Source of the DNA: Mycobacterium heidelbergense
GTDB lineage: Bacteria; Actinomycetota; Actinomycetes; Mycobacteriales; Mycobacteriaceae
Assembly: GCF_010730745.1 (NCBI RefSeq)
Contig: NZ_AP022615.1
Coordinates: forward strand, 434,001 to 498,000
DNA: 64,000 nucleotides
Reading direction: 5' to 3'
This document shows, one piece after another, positions 9,081 to 18,600 of this stretch; the first letter of the stretch is position 1; each line of letters opens with the position of its first letter. The position numbers and the translations under genes are program-made. The notes beneath the pieces are model-generated. The model did no database searches. It worked only from the letters and a program-made list of their open reading frames with translations, and was not told the origin of the DNA.

Positions 9081-12000
9081 TGACTGCCCCCACACCGGAC
9101 CGCCGGGCGATCATCACCGAGGCGCTGCACAAAATCGATGATCTCACCGCGCGGCTGGAAATCGCCGAGAAGGCCGGCACCGAGCCGATCGCGGTGGTCG
9201 GCATGGGCTGCCGGCTGCCCGGCGGGGTGGACAGCCCCGAGAAGTTCTGGGAGTTGTTGAGCGACGGGCGAAGTGGCATCGTGCCGGTCCCCGCCGAGCG
9301 GTGGGACGCCGATGCCCTCTACACCGAGGACCACACCGTTCCGGGAACGATCTGCAACCGCGAGGGCGGCTTCCTCTCGGGCTGGGAGCCGCAGGAGTTC
9401 GACGCGGAGTTCTTCGCGATACCGCCGCGCGAGGCGGCGGCGATGGACCCGCAACAGCGGCTGTTCCTCGAGGTGGCCTGGGAGGCGTTGGAGGACGCGG
9501 GAATCCCGCCGCACACCCTCGGCGGCACCCAGACCTCCGTCTTCGTCGGGGTCACCGCCTACGACTACATGCTGAACCTGTCCGGCGCGGTGCGGCCCGA
9601 CGAGCTGGACGCCTATGTGCTGACCGGAAACTCGGCGAACTTCGCCGCCGGCCGCACGGCGTACCTGCTCGGCGCCCGCGGTCCGGCGGTGGTGCTGGAC
9701 ACGGCGTGCTCCTCGTCGCTGGTGGCGATCCACCTGGCCTGCCAGAGCCTGCGCTGGCGCGAAAGCGACACGGCGCTGGTCGGTGGGACCAACCTGCTGC
9801 TGTCCCCCGGGACGTCCATCGCGTGCTCGCGGTGGGGAATGCTGTCGCCGGACGGCCAGTGCAAAACCTTCGACGCCGACGCCGACGGCTACGTGCGCAG
9901 CGAGGGCGCGGGTGTCGTGGTGCTCAAGCGGCTGTCCGACGCGCAGAAAGACGGCAACCGCATCCTGGCCGTGGTGCGCGGTTCGGCGGTCAACCAGGAC
10001 GGCGCCAGCAGCGGTGTGACGGTGCCCAACGGCCCGGCGCAGCAGGCGCTGCTTCGCCAGGCGCTGTCGACGGCGAAGCTGACGCCGGCCGACATCGACT
10101 ACATCGAGGCGCACGGAACGGGCACCCCGCTGGGTGACCCGATCGAACTCGACTCACTGAGCAAGGTTTTCGGCGACCGGGAGGGCCGGGCGCCGCTGGT
10201 GCTCGGCGCGGTGAAGACCAACCTCGGCCACCTGGAGGCGGCCGCCGGGATCGCCGGATTCATGAAGACCGTGCTGGCCGTCGGGCGCGGCCGCATCCCG
10301 AAGAACCTGAACTTCAACGAGCTCACTCCCCGTGCCGGTGAAGGCGTTTCGCGCCTGAGGATCGCCGCCGAGGACATGGAATGGCCGGCGACCGGGCAGC
10401 CGCGCCGCGCCGGGGTGTCGTCGTTCGGTGTGAGCGGGACGAACGCGCATGTGGTGATCGAGCAGGCGCCGCAACCGGAGCCCGCGCCGCGGCGGGAACC
10501 CGATCCCGCGGTGTCGACCCTGGTGGTGTCGGGCAAGTCGGCGCGGCGGGTGGCCGCGACGGCGTCGGCACTGGCCGACTGGATGGACGGCCCCGGCGCC
10601 GGCGTGCCGCTGGCCGATGTGGCGCACACGCTCAACCACCACCGGGCCCGGCAGCCCAAATTCGCCACCGTGGCCGCCGTCGACCGCGACCAGGCCGTGG
10701 CGGGCCTGCGCGCGCTGGCCGCCGGCGAGCCCGCCCCGGGCGTGGTGGGCTGCCCCGAGGCTCCCGTCGGACCCGGCACGGTCTTCGTCTACTCGGGCCG
10801 CGGATCGCAGTGGGCCGGCATGGGGCGCCGGCTGCTGGCCGACGAGCCCGCCTTCGCCGCCGCGGTCACCGAACTCGAGCCGACATTCGTTGCCGAGGCC
10901 GGGTTTTCGCTGCACGACGTGATCGCCGGCGGCAAGGAACTGGTCGGCATCGAGCAGATCCAGCTGGGTGTGATCGGCATGCAGCTGGCGCTCACCGCGC
11001 TGTGGCGCTCCCACGGGATCACCCCCGATCTGGTCATCGGCCATTCCATGGGCGAGGTGGCGGCCGCGGTGGTGGCCGGCGCGCTGACGCCCGCCGAGGG
11101 GCTGCGGATCACCGCGATCCGGTCGCGGCTGATGGCCCCGTTGTCGGGGCAGGGCACCATGGCCATGCTCGAACTCGACGCCGCCGCCACCGAGGAGCTG
11201 ATCGCCGACTACCCACAGGTCACCCTGGGGATCTATGCCTCACCACGCCAGACGGTCATCTCGGGACCCACCGAGCAGATCGACACCATCATCACCAAGG
11301 TGCGCGCGCAGGACCGCCTCGCCGGCCGGGTCAACATCGAAGTGGCCCCGCATAACCCGGCCATGGACCCGCTGCAGCCCCTGATGCGCTCGGAACTGGC
11401 CGATCTCACCCCGCGGCCGCCGACCATCCCGATCATCTCCACCACCTACGCGGATCTCGACGCTCGCCCGGTCTTCGACGCCGAACACTGGGCCACCAAC
11501 ATGCGCAACCCGGTCCGCTTCCAGCAGGCCATCGCCCATGCCTTCAGCCAAGCCGGTGGGCCCTGCCACACCTTCATCGAAATCAGCCCGCACCCGCTGC
11601 TGACCCACGCCATCGGCGAAACGCTGGCCGCCACTGACGGTTCCGGCCACCTCAGCATCGGCACGCTGCAACGCGATGGGCACGACACCCTGACCTTCCG
11701 CACCAACCTCAACGCCGCGCACACCATCCGGCCACCCGAAACCCCGCACGCCTGCGGCCCACACCCGGTGCTGCCGACCACCCCCTGGCAGCACGCGCCG
11801 CACTGGTTCTCCCCCAGCACCTCCGCTCACCACGCGCCAAACACCCACCCGCTGTTGGGCTCCGGGGTCACCGACCCGACCAGCGGCACCCGGATCTGGG
11901 AAGCCGAGCTCAGCCCCGGGCTGCTGTGGCTGGGCGATCACGTGATCGACGATCTGTGCGTGCTGCCCGGTGCGGCCTACGCCGAGGTCGCGCTGGCCGC

Positions 12001-15000
12001 GGCGGCGGACGCGTTCGGCGGAGCAGAAGGCTCCGAAGACCAGCGGTGGATGATCCGCGAGCTGAGCCTGCATCAGATGCTGCAGGTGGCCGAGGGCACG
12101 GTTCTGGTCACGACGCTCAGCGGCAACGAGCGGACCTGTCAGATCGAAATGCGCACGCACAGCGCTGCTTCCGGATGGGTCAAGCATGCCACCGCCACGG
12201 TGGCGCGCGAGACGTCACCGGGCGCTCAGGCGGCCGAGGACACCAATGGTGTTGGGGCCGAGCTCAACCCGGACGATCTGTATCAGCGGCTGCGCGACGC
12301 CGGACAACAGCACGGACCGGCGTTCCGCGGGATCACCGGCCTGCGCGTCACGCAGTCCGGTGCCGCCCGCGCGGAGGTGTGCCTCCCCTCGTCGGCCAAG
12401 GCGGGTTCCCGCAACTTCGCGCTGCATCCGGTGATGATGGACATCGCGGTGCAGGCACTCGGCGCCACCCGGGCCGCGACCGACCTGGCCGGCGGCCAGA
12501 GCGCCCGCCAGACTCTGGTGCTGCCAATACGTTTCGCGGGCGTCCACGTGTACGGCGACGCGGCCGAGGGCGTTTGTTCGATCGGCACGCTGACCGCGAC
12601 CGACAGCCCGGACCGGATGCTGGGCCACGTCGTGCTGACCGATGCGCAGGGCCAGCCGCTGCTCGTCATCGATGAGGTCGAGATGGCGGTACTCGGGGCG
12701 GCACGCGGCGCATCCGAACTCGACGGCCGGCTGTTCGCCCTCGCGTGGGAGCCCGCACCGCTAGACACACCGGCCGCGAGCGTCGGCGGCGTGTTGGTGA
12801 TCGGCGAGCCCGACGCGGGCGACCCGCTGCTCCCCGCGCTGCAATCGTCGCTGAGCGACGGCGCCGCAGCGGTCGAGGTGGTGTCGCCGACCGACACGGC
12901 GAGGCTGCGCGCGTCGATCGCCCGGACCGATATCGGGTGGGACAGCATCGTGGTGCTCTGCCCGCCGCAGGCCGTCGACGAGTCGCTGCCCGAATCGGCC
13001 CAACTCGATCTGGCGCTGTCGCGCACGCTGCTGATCGCGGAGATCGCCAAGGCGGTGACGCGCAGGGGCGCCCGCAACAGCCCGCGGCTGTGGATCGTCA
13101 CCCGCGGCGCCCAGCAGGTCGAGGCCGGCGAACGAGTCACGTTGGCCCAGAACGGGCTTCGCGGCATCGCGCGGGTGCTGACATTCGAGCATCCGGAGCT
13201 GAAGGCCACGACCGTCGACATCGACGCCGACGGCGCCGGCTCGCTTGCCGCGCTGACGAGCGAGTTGCTGGCCGGCGCCGACGCCGACGAGATCGCGTTG
13301 CGCGACGGGCGGCGGTACCTGAGCCGGCTGTTGCCGGCGCCCACCACGCCGGCCGGTGAGCTCGCCGGGGAATCCCGTCACACCGTCGTGGATCTCGACG
13401 CCGGCGGGGCGGTGCGGCTGCGGATCGACGAGCCCGGACGCCTGGACGCGCTGCGCGTGCACGCGGTGAAGCGGACCCCGCCGGGGGCCGATCAGGTCGA
13501 GGTTCGCATCGCCGCCGCGGGCCTCAACTTCAGCGACGTGCTCAAGGCGATGGGCATCTACCCCACCCTCGACGGCGCCCCGCCCATCATCGGTGGCGAA
13601 TGCGCCGGCGTCGTCACGGCCGTCGGCAGCGACGTGGATTCCGTTCAGGTCGGGCAGCGCGTGATCGCCATCGGCCCGGGCGCTTTCGGCACCCACATGA
13701 CGACGGTGGCCGACCTGGTCACCCCGATCCCCGGCACACTGCCGGACGCCGAGGCCGCCGCGTTCGGCATCGCGTACCTGACCGCCTGGCACTCGCTGTG
13801 CGAGGTCGGACGGCTGGCCCCCGGCGAACGGGTGCTCATCCATTCCGCGACCGGCGGCGTCGGCATGGCAGCGATGGCGATCGCCACGATGATCGGCGCC
13901 CGCATCTACACCACGGCCGGTTCGGACGCCAAGCGCGAGATGCTCGCCGGGCTCGGCGTCGAGTACGTCGGCGATTCGCGAACCGTGGACTTCGCCGACG
14001 AAATCCTCGAGGCCACCGACGGTTACGGCGTGGACGTCATCCTCAATTCGCTTCCCGACGAGGCTATTCAGCGTGGAGTCAAGATCCTCGCCCCCGGCGG
14101 CCGGTTCATCGAGCTGGGCAAGAAGGACGTCTACGCCAACGCCAACCTGGGATTGGCCGCACTGACCAAAAGCGCGTCCTTCTCGGTCGTCGACCTCGAC
14201 CTGAATCTGAAGCTGCAGCCGGCCCGGTACCGCACGATGCTGACCGAGATCCTCGGGCACGTCGCCGACGGCACCCTGCGGGTGCTTCCCGTCACCACGT
14301 TCACCCTCGAGAACGCGGCGGACGCCTTTGCCCTGATGGCATCCGGCCGGCACACCGGCAAGATCGCCGTGTCGATACCGGCGCACGGCACCATCGAAGC
14401 GCTGGCGGCGCCGCCGCCGCAGCCACTGGTGAGCCCGGACGGCGGCTACCTCATCGTCGGCGGCATGGGCGGCCTCGGCTTCGTCGTCGCGCAGTGGCTC
14501 GTGCGGCAGGGTGCGGGATTGGTTGTCCTGAACGGGCGTTCGGCTCCCGGCGCTGACGTGGCCGCGGAAGTGGCGGAACTGAATGCCGCGGGCCACCGGG
14601 TCGAGGTGGTCACCGGCGACATCGCCGAGCCCGGCACGGCCGATCGGCTCGTCCACGCGGTCGAAGACGCGGGCTTCCGGGTGGCCGGGGTTCTGCACAG
14701 CGCGATGGTTCTCGACGACGAGACCGTGCTCAACATCTCGGATTCGGCCGCGCGGCGCGTGTTCGCCCCGAAAGTCACCGGCGGCTGGCGGCTGCATAAG
14801 GCCACCGCGCACCTGGACGTCGACTGGTGGCTCACCTTCTCGTCGGCCTCCTCGCTGCTCGGTACGCCCGGGCAGGGAACCTACGCCGCCGCCAACTCGT
14901 GGGTCGACGGCCTGGTCGCCCACCGACGCTCCCGTGGGCTTCCCGCCGTCGGAATCAACTGGGGCCCATGGGCGGAGGTGGGCCGCGCCCAGTTCTTCGC

Positions 15001-15604
15001 CGACCTCGGCGTCTCGCTGATCACCGTCGAGCAGGGTCTGGCGGCGATGCAGCTGGTGCTCTCGGCCGACCGGGGCCGCACCGGTGTGATACACCTCGAC
15101 GCCCGGCAGTGGTTCCAATCCTTCCCCGCCGCCGGGGGTTCGTCGTTGTTCGCGAAGCTGCATGACTCGACGAAACTGGAGCGGCGCGGCGGCGGCGCGA
15201 TCCGGGCGGAACTGGACGCCTTGGAAGGTGAAGCCGCCGCCGAGCGCCCGGGCCGGCTGGCGGCCGCGATCGCCGACGAAATCCGGGCGGTGCTGCGCTC
15301 GACCGAACCGATCGACCACGATCGGCCCATGGAGTCGCTCGGCCTGGACTCGCTGATGGCGCTCGAACTGCGGAACAGGCTGGAAGCGAGCCTGGGCACG
15401 ACGCTGCCGGCCGCGCTGGTCTGGGCATACCCGACGATCCACGATCTCGCCGCTGCCATGTGTGAACGCCTGGGCTATGCAACGCTTTCCGAGGCCGGGC
15501 AGGCGCCCGACGCGGAGGCCGAGCTATCCGACGAGGAAATGGAATTGCTGTCCGACCTCGTTGCGGCGAGCGAACTGGAGACGGCAACTGGGGGCAGTGA
15601 GTAA
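9080..15604 (+). CDS. ppsC: PpsC, fully reducing polyketide synthase (KS-AT-DH-ER-KR-ACP)
   Basis: This 2174-residue module extends the chain by one malonyl unit and reduces it fully. The start MTAPTPDRRAIITEALHKID matches PpsC of M. tuberculosis (2188 aa). Domains: KS about 34-455 (Cys210, His345, His384); AT about 565-860 (Ser656 in GHSMGE, then VAPH, malonyl-type as in PpsA-C); DH about 915-1190 with His954 before VLPGAAY; ER about 1450-1765 with the NADPH loop HSATGGVG near 1590; KR about 1785-1990 (GGMGGLG); ACP about 2060-2135 (Ser2091 in LGLDSL). The ATG at 9080 shares a base with the upstream stop (TGATG). No catalytic residue looks lost. Confidence 0.95.
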   Translation: MTAPTPDRRAIITEALHKIDDLTARLEIAEKAGTEPIAVVGMGCRLPGGVDSPEKFWELLSDGRSGIVPVPAERWDADALYTEDHTVPGTICNREGGFLSGWEPQEFDAEFFAIPPREAAAMDPQQRLFLEVAWEALEDAGIPPHTLGGTQTSVFVGVTAYDYMLNLSGAVRPDELDAYVLTGNSANFAAGRTAYLLGARGPAVVLDTACSSSLVAIHLACQSLRWRESDTALVGGTNLLLSPGTSIACSRWGMLSPDGQCKTFDADADGYVRSEGAGVVVLKRLSDAQKDGNRILAVVRGSAVNQDGASSGVTVPNGPAQQALLRQALSTAKLTPADIDYIEAHGTGTPLGDPIELDSLSKVFGDREGRAPLVLGAVKTNLGHLEAAAGIAGFMKTVLAVGRGRIPKNLNFNELTPRAGEGVSRLRIAAEDMEWPATGQPRRAGVSSFGVSGTNAHVVIEQAPQPEPAPRREPDPAVSTLVVSGKSARRVAATASALADWMDGPGAGVPLADVAHTLNHHRARQPKFATVAAVDRDQAVAGLRALAAGEPAPGVVGCPEAPVGPGTVFVYSGRGSQWAGMGRRLLADEPAFAAAVTELEPTFVAEAGFSLHDVIAGGKELVGIEQIQLGVIGMQLALTALWRSHGITPDLVIGHSMGEVAAAVVAGALTPAEGLRITAIRSRLMAPLSGQGTMAMLELDAAATEELIADYPQVTLGIYASPRQTVISGPTEQIDTIITKVRAQDRLAGRVNIEVAPHNPAMDPLQPLMRSELADLTPRPPTIPIISTTYADLDARPVFDAEHWATNMRNPVRFQQAIAHAFSQAGGPCHTFIEISPHPLLTHAIGETLAATDGSGHLSIGTLQRDGHDTLTFRTNLNAAHTIRPPETPHACGPHPVLPTTPWQHAPHWFSPSTSAHHAPNTHPLLGSGVTDPTSGTRIWEAELSPGLLWLGDHVIDDLCVLPGAAYAEVALAAAADAFGGAEGSEDQRWMIRELSLHQMLQVAEGTVLVTTLSGNERTCQIEMRTHSAASGWVKHATATVARETSPGAQAAEDTNGVGAELNPDDLYQRLRDAGQQHGPAFRGITGLRVTQSGAARAEVCLPSSAKAGSRNFALHPVMMDIAVQALGATRAATDLAGGQSARQTLVLPIRFAGVHVYGDAAEGVCSIGTLTATDSPDRMLGHVVLTDAQGQPLLVIDEVEMAVLGAARGASELDGRLFALAWEPAPLDTPAASVGGVLVIGEPDAGDPLLPALQSSLSDGAAAVEVVSPTDTARLRASIARTDIGWDSIVVLCPPQAVDESLPESAQLDLALSRTLLIAEIAKAVTRRGARNSPRLWIVTRGAQQVEAGERVTLAQNGLRGIARVLTFEHPELKATTVDIDADGAGSLAALTSELLAGADADEIALRDGRRYLSRLLPAPTTPAGELAGESRHTVVDLDAGGAVRLRIDEPGRLDALRVHAVKRTPPGADQVEVRIAAAGLNFSDVLKAMGIYPTLDGAPPIIGGECAGVVTAVGSDVDSVQVGQRVIAIGPGAFGTHMTTVADLVTPIPGTLPDAEAAAFGIAYLTAWHSLCEVGRLAPGERVLIHSATGGVGMAAMAIATMIGARIYTTAGSDAKREMLAGLGVEYVGDSRTVDFADEILEATDGYGVDVILNSLPDEAIQRGVKILAPGGRFIELGKKDVYANANLGLAALTKSASFSVVDLDLNLKLQPARYRTMLTEILGHVADGTLRVLPVTTFTLENAADAFALMASGRHTGKIAVSIPAHGTIEALAAPPPQPLVSPDGGYLIVGGMGGLGFVVAQWLVRQGAGLVVLNGRSAPGADVAAEVAELNAAGHRVEVVTGDIAEPGTADRLVHAVEDAGFRVAGVLHSAMVLDDETVLNISDSAARRVFAPKVTGGWRLHKATAHLDVDWWLTFSSASSLLGTPGQGTYAAANSWVDGLVAHRRSRGLPAVGINWGPWAEVGRAQFFADLGVSLITVEQGLAAMQLVLSADRGRTGVIHLDARQWFQSFPAAGGSSLFAKLHDSTKLERRGGGAIRAELDALEGEAAAERPGRLAAAIADEIRAVLRSTEPIDHDRPMESLGLDSLMALELRNRLEASLGTTLPAALVWAYPTIHDLAAAMCERLGYATLSEAGQAPDAEAELSDEEMELLSDLVAASELETATGGSE

Positions 15605-18600
15605 TGACGAGTCTTGCCGAACGCGCGGCACAGATGTCACCCAAGGCGCGCGAGGTGCTCGCGCGTGAGCTCGTCCGCGCGGGCACGGTTTTCCCGACCG
15701 AGGTCGCCGAACCCATAGCGGTGATCGGGATCGGCTGCCGGCTGCCCGGGAAAGTGACCGGGCCGGAAAGCTTTTGGCAGCTGCTGGTCGACGGCCGCGA
15801 CGCCGTCGGCGACGTGCCACCCGACCGGTGGGACGGGGACGCGTTCTACGACCCCGATCCACAGGCACCGGGGCGGATGACGACCAAGTGGGGGGGTTTT
15901 CTCGACGACGTCGCCGGGTTCGATGCCGACTTCTTCGGCATCACCCCGCGCGAAGCGGTGGCGATGGACCCCCAGCAGCGGATCCTGCTCGAGGTCGCCT
16001 GGGAGGCGCTCGAACACGCCGGCGTCGCGCCGGATTCGCTGAGCGGCAGCCGGACCTCCGCGATCATGGGGGTGTCGGCGTGGGACTACACGATCCTCAA
16101 CCTCGAACGCAACACCGAGATCGACGCCTACATGAGCACCGGAAATCCGCACAGCGCCGCGGTGGGGCGCATCTCCTACCTGTTGGGCCTTCGTGGCCCG
16201 GCGGTGGCCGTGGACACCGCGTGTTCGTCGTCGTTGGTGGCCATCCATCTGGCCTGCCAAAACCTGAGGCTGCGGGAAAGCGACGTGGCCCTGGCCGGTG
16301 GCGTGCACCTCTCGCTGTCACCGTTCACCAGCATCGCGTTGTCCAAGTGGTCGGCCCTGTCGCCGACGGGCCGGTGCAAGACCTTCGACGCCCTGGCCGA
16401 CGGGTTCGTGCGCGGCGAGGGCTGCGGGGTGGTGGTGCTCAAGCGGTTGGCCGACGCCCTGGCCGACGGCGATCGGGTGCTGGGTGTGGTCCGCGGTTCG
16501 GCGATCAATCAGGACGGCCGGTCCAACGGCATGACCGCCCCGAACGCGGCCGCGCAGCGTGACGTCATCGCCGCCGCGCTGCGGATGGCCGACGCCCCCG
16601 CGGACAGCGTGCACTACATCGAAACCCACGGCACCGGAACCATTCTGGGCGACCCGATCGAGTTCGAGGCGCTCGCGGCCACCTACGGCGGCGGTGCGGG
16701 CCGCTGCGCGCTGGGCTCGGTCAAGACCAACATCGGGCACCTGGAGGCTTCGGCCGGCGTCACCGGATTCATCAAGGCGATCCTGTCGGTGAATCGGTCC
16801 TACATCCCGCCCAATCTGCACTTCACCCGGTGGAATCCGGCCATCGACGCGTCGTCGACGCGCCTGTTCGTGCCGACCGAGGGCACCGCGTGGCCCGCCG
16901 ACGGCCCCCGCCGCGCGGCCGTGTCGTCCTTCGGCCTCAGCGGGACCAACGCCCACGTGGTGATCGAGCAGGCGCCCGACCCGGCGCCGGCGGCACCGCC
17001 CGCCGCGGCACCGGTGTTCACGCTGGTGGTGTCGGGCAAGACGCCGCGGCGGCTGGCGTCGACGGCCGCCGCGCTGGCCGACTGGCTCGCCGGCCCCGGG
17101 GCCGCGGTGCCGCTGGCCGACACCGTGCACACCCTGAACCACCGACGGGCCCGCCACACCTGGCTGGGCACCGTCGTCGCACGCGACCACGCCGCCGCGG
17201 CGGCGGGCCTGCGCGCGTTGGCCACCGGCACCCCGGCGCCCGGCGTGCTGGGCCCCACGGAAACCATCAAGGCCGGCCCCGGCACGGTGTTCGTCTACTC
17301 CGGCCAGGGCGCGCAATGGGCCGGCATGGGCCGCCGGCTGTTGGCCGACGAACCCGCCTTCGCCGCCGCCGTCGCCGAGCTGGAACCCGAATTCGTTGCG
17401 CAGACCGGATTTTCGCTGCGTCAGACCCTGGCCGACGGCAGTCCGGTCACCGGCATCGACAGGATCCAGCCCCTGCTGGTGGCCATCCAGCTGGCGCTGA
17501 CCGCGCTGTGGCGCCACTACGGCGTGACGCCCGACGCGGTCATCGGGCACTCCATGGGCGAGGTGTCCGCGGCGGTGGTGTCCGGCGCGCTGACCCCCGC
17601 CGAAGGCCTGCGGGTGATCGCCACCCGTTCCAAGCTGATGGCGCGGCTGTCCGGCCAGGGCGCGATGGCCCTGCTCGAACTCGACGCCCCCGCCGTCGAG
17701 GCGCTGATCACCGACCACCCGGACGTCACGCTCGCCGTACACGCCTCACCGAGCCAATCGGTGATCGCGGGCCCACCCGACCAGGTGGACGCGGTGATCG
17801 CCGAGCTGGCCGCCCGCAATCTGCTCGCCCGGCGCATCGAGGTCGACGTGGCCTCCCATCACCCGATCATCGACCCGATACTGCCGCAACTGCGTTCGGC
17901 CCTGGCCGATCTGGCGCCCAAGGCGCCGACCATTCCGATGATCACCACCACGATGGAGTGCCCCGCACCGCTCCTGGACGCCGACTACTGGGCGGCCAAC
18001 CTGCGCAACCCGGTGCGTTTCCACCAGGCCATCACCCACGCCCGCAGCGGCGCCGACGCGCCCCACCACACCTTCATCGAGATCAGCCCGCACCCATTGC
18101 TGACTCATGCGATCGACGACACCCTGGGCGAGGCCGGCGCACACACCCTCGGCACCCTGCAGCGCGACACCGACGACACCGTCACCTTCCACGCGCAGCT
18201 CGCCGCCGTGGGACACGCGGACACCACCGAAGGTCGACTGGCCGACGTCCCGGTCACCCCGTGGGAGCACACCCACTACTGGATCGCCGACCGATCGGGG
18301 GTGGCGAATTCCGTTGCCGCCCACCCGTTGCTCGGCGTGCACATCGAAGTTCCGTCCAGCCGGGACCACGTCTGGCAGGCCGATGTCGGCACCGCGGTGT
18401 CCCCCTGGCTCGCCGACCACAAGGTGTTCGGCCAGGCGACCATGCCCGGCGCCGGCTTCGCCGAAATCGCCTTGGCCGCGGCCAGCGAGGCGTTGGGCGT
18501 GCCGGCCCACGCGGTGTCGGTCAACCAGCTCGAAGTCGAGCGGATGCTCACCCTGAACGACCACACGCAGCTGACCACCCAGCTGACCCGCGGCGCCGAC

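Noticed and set aside
9080..15604. Possible loss of function in ppsC
   Set aside because: KS, AT, DH, ER, KR and ACP catalytic motifs are all intact and the length matches PpsC, so there is no sign of decay.
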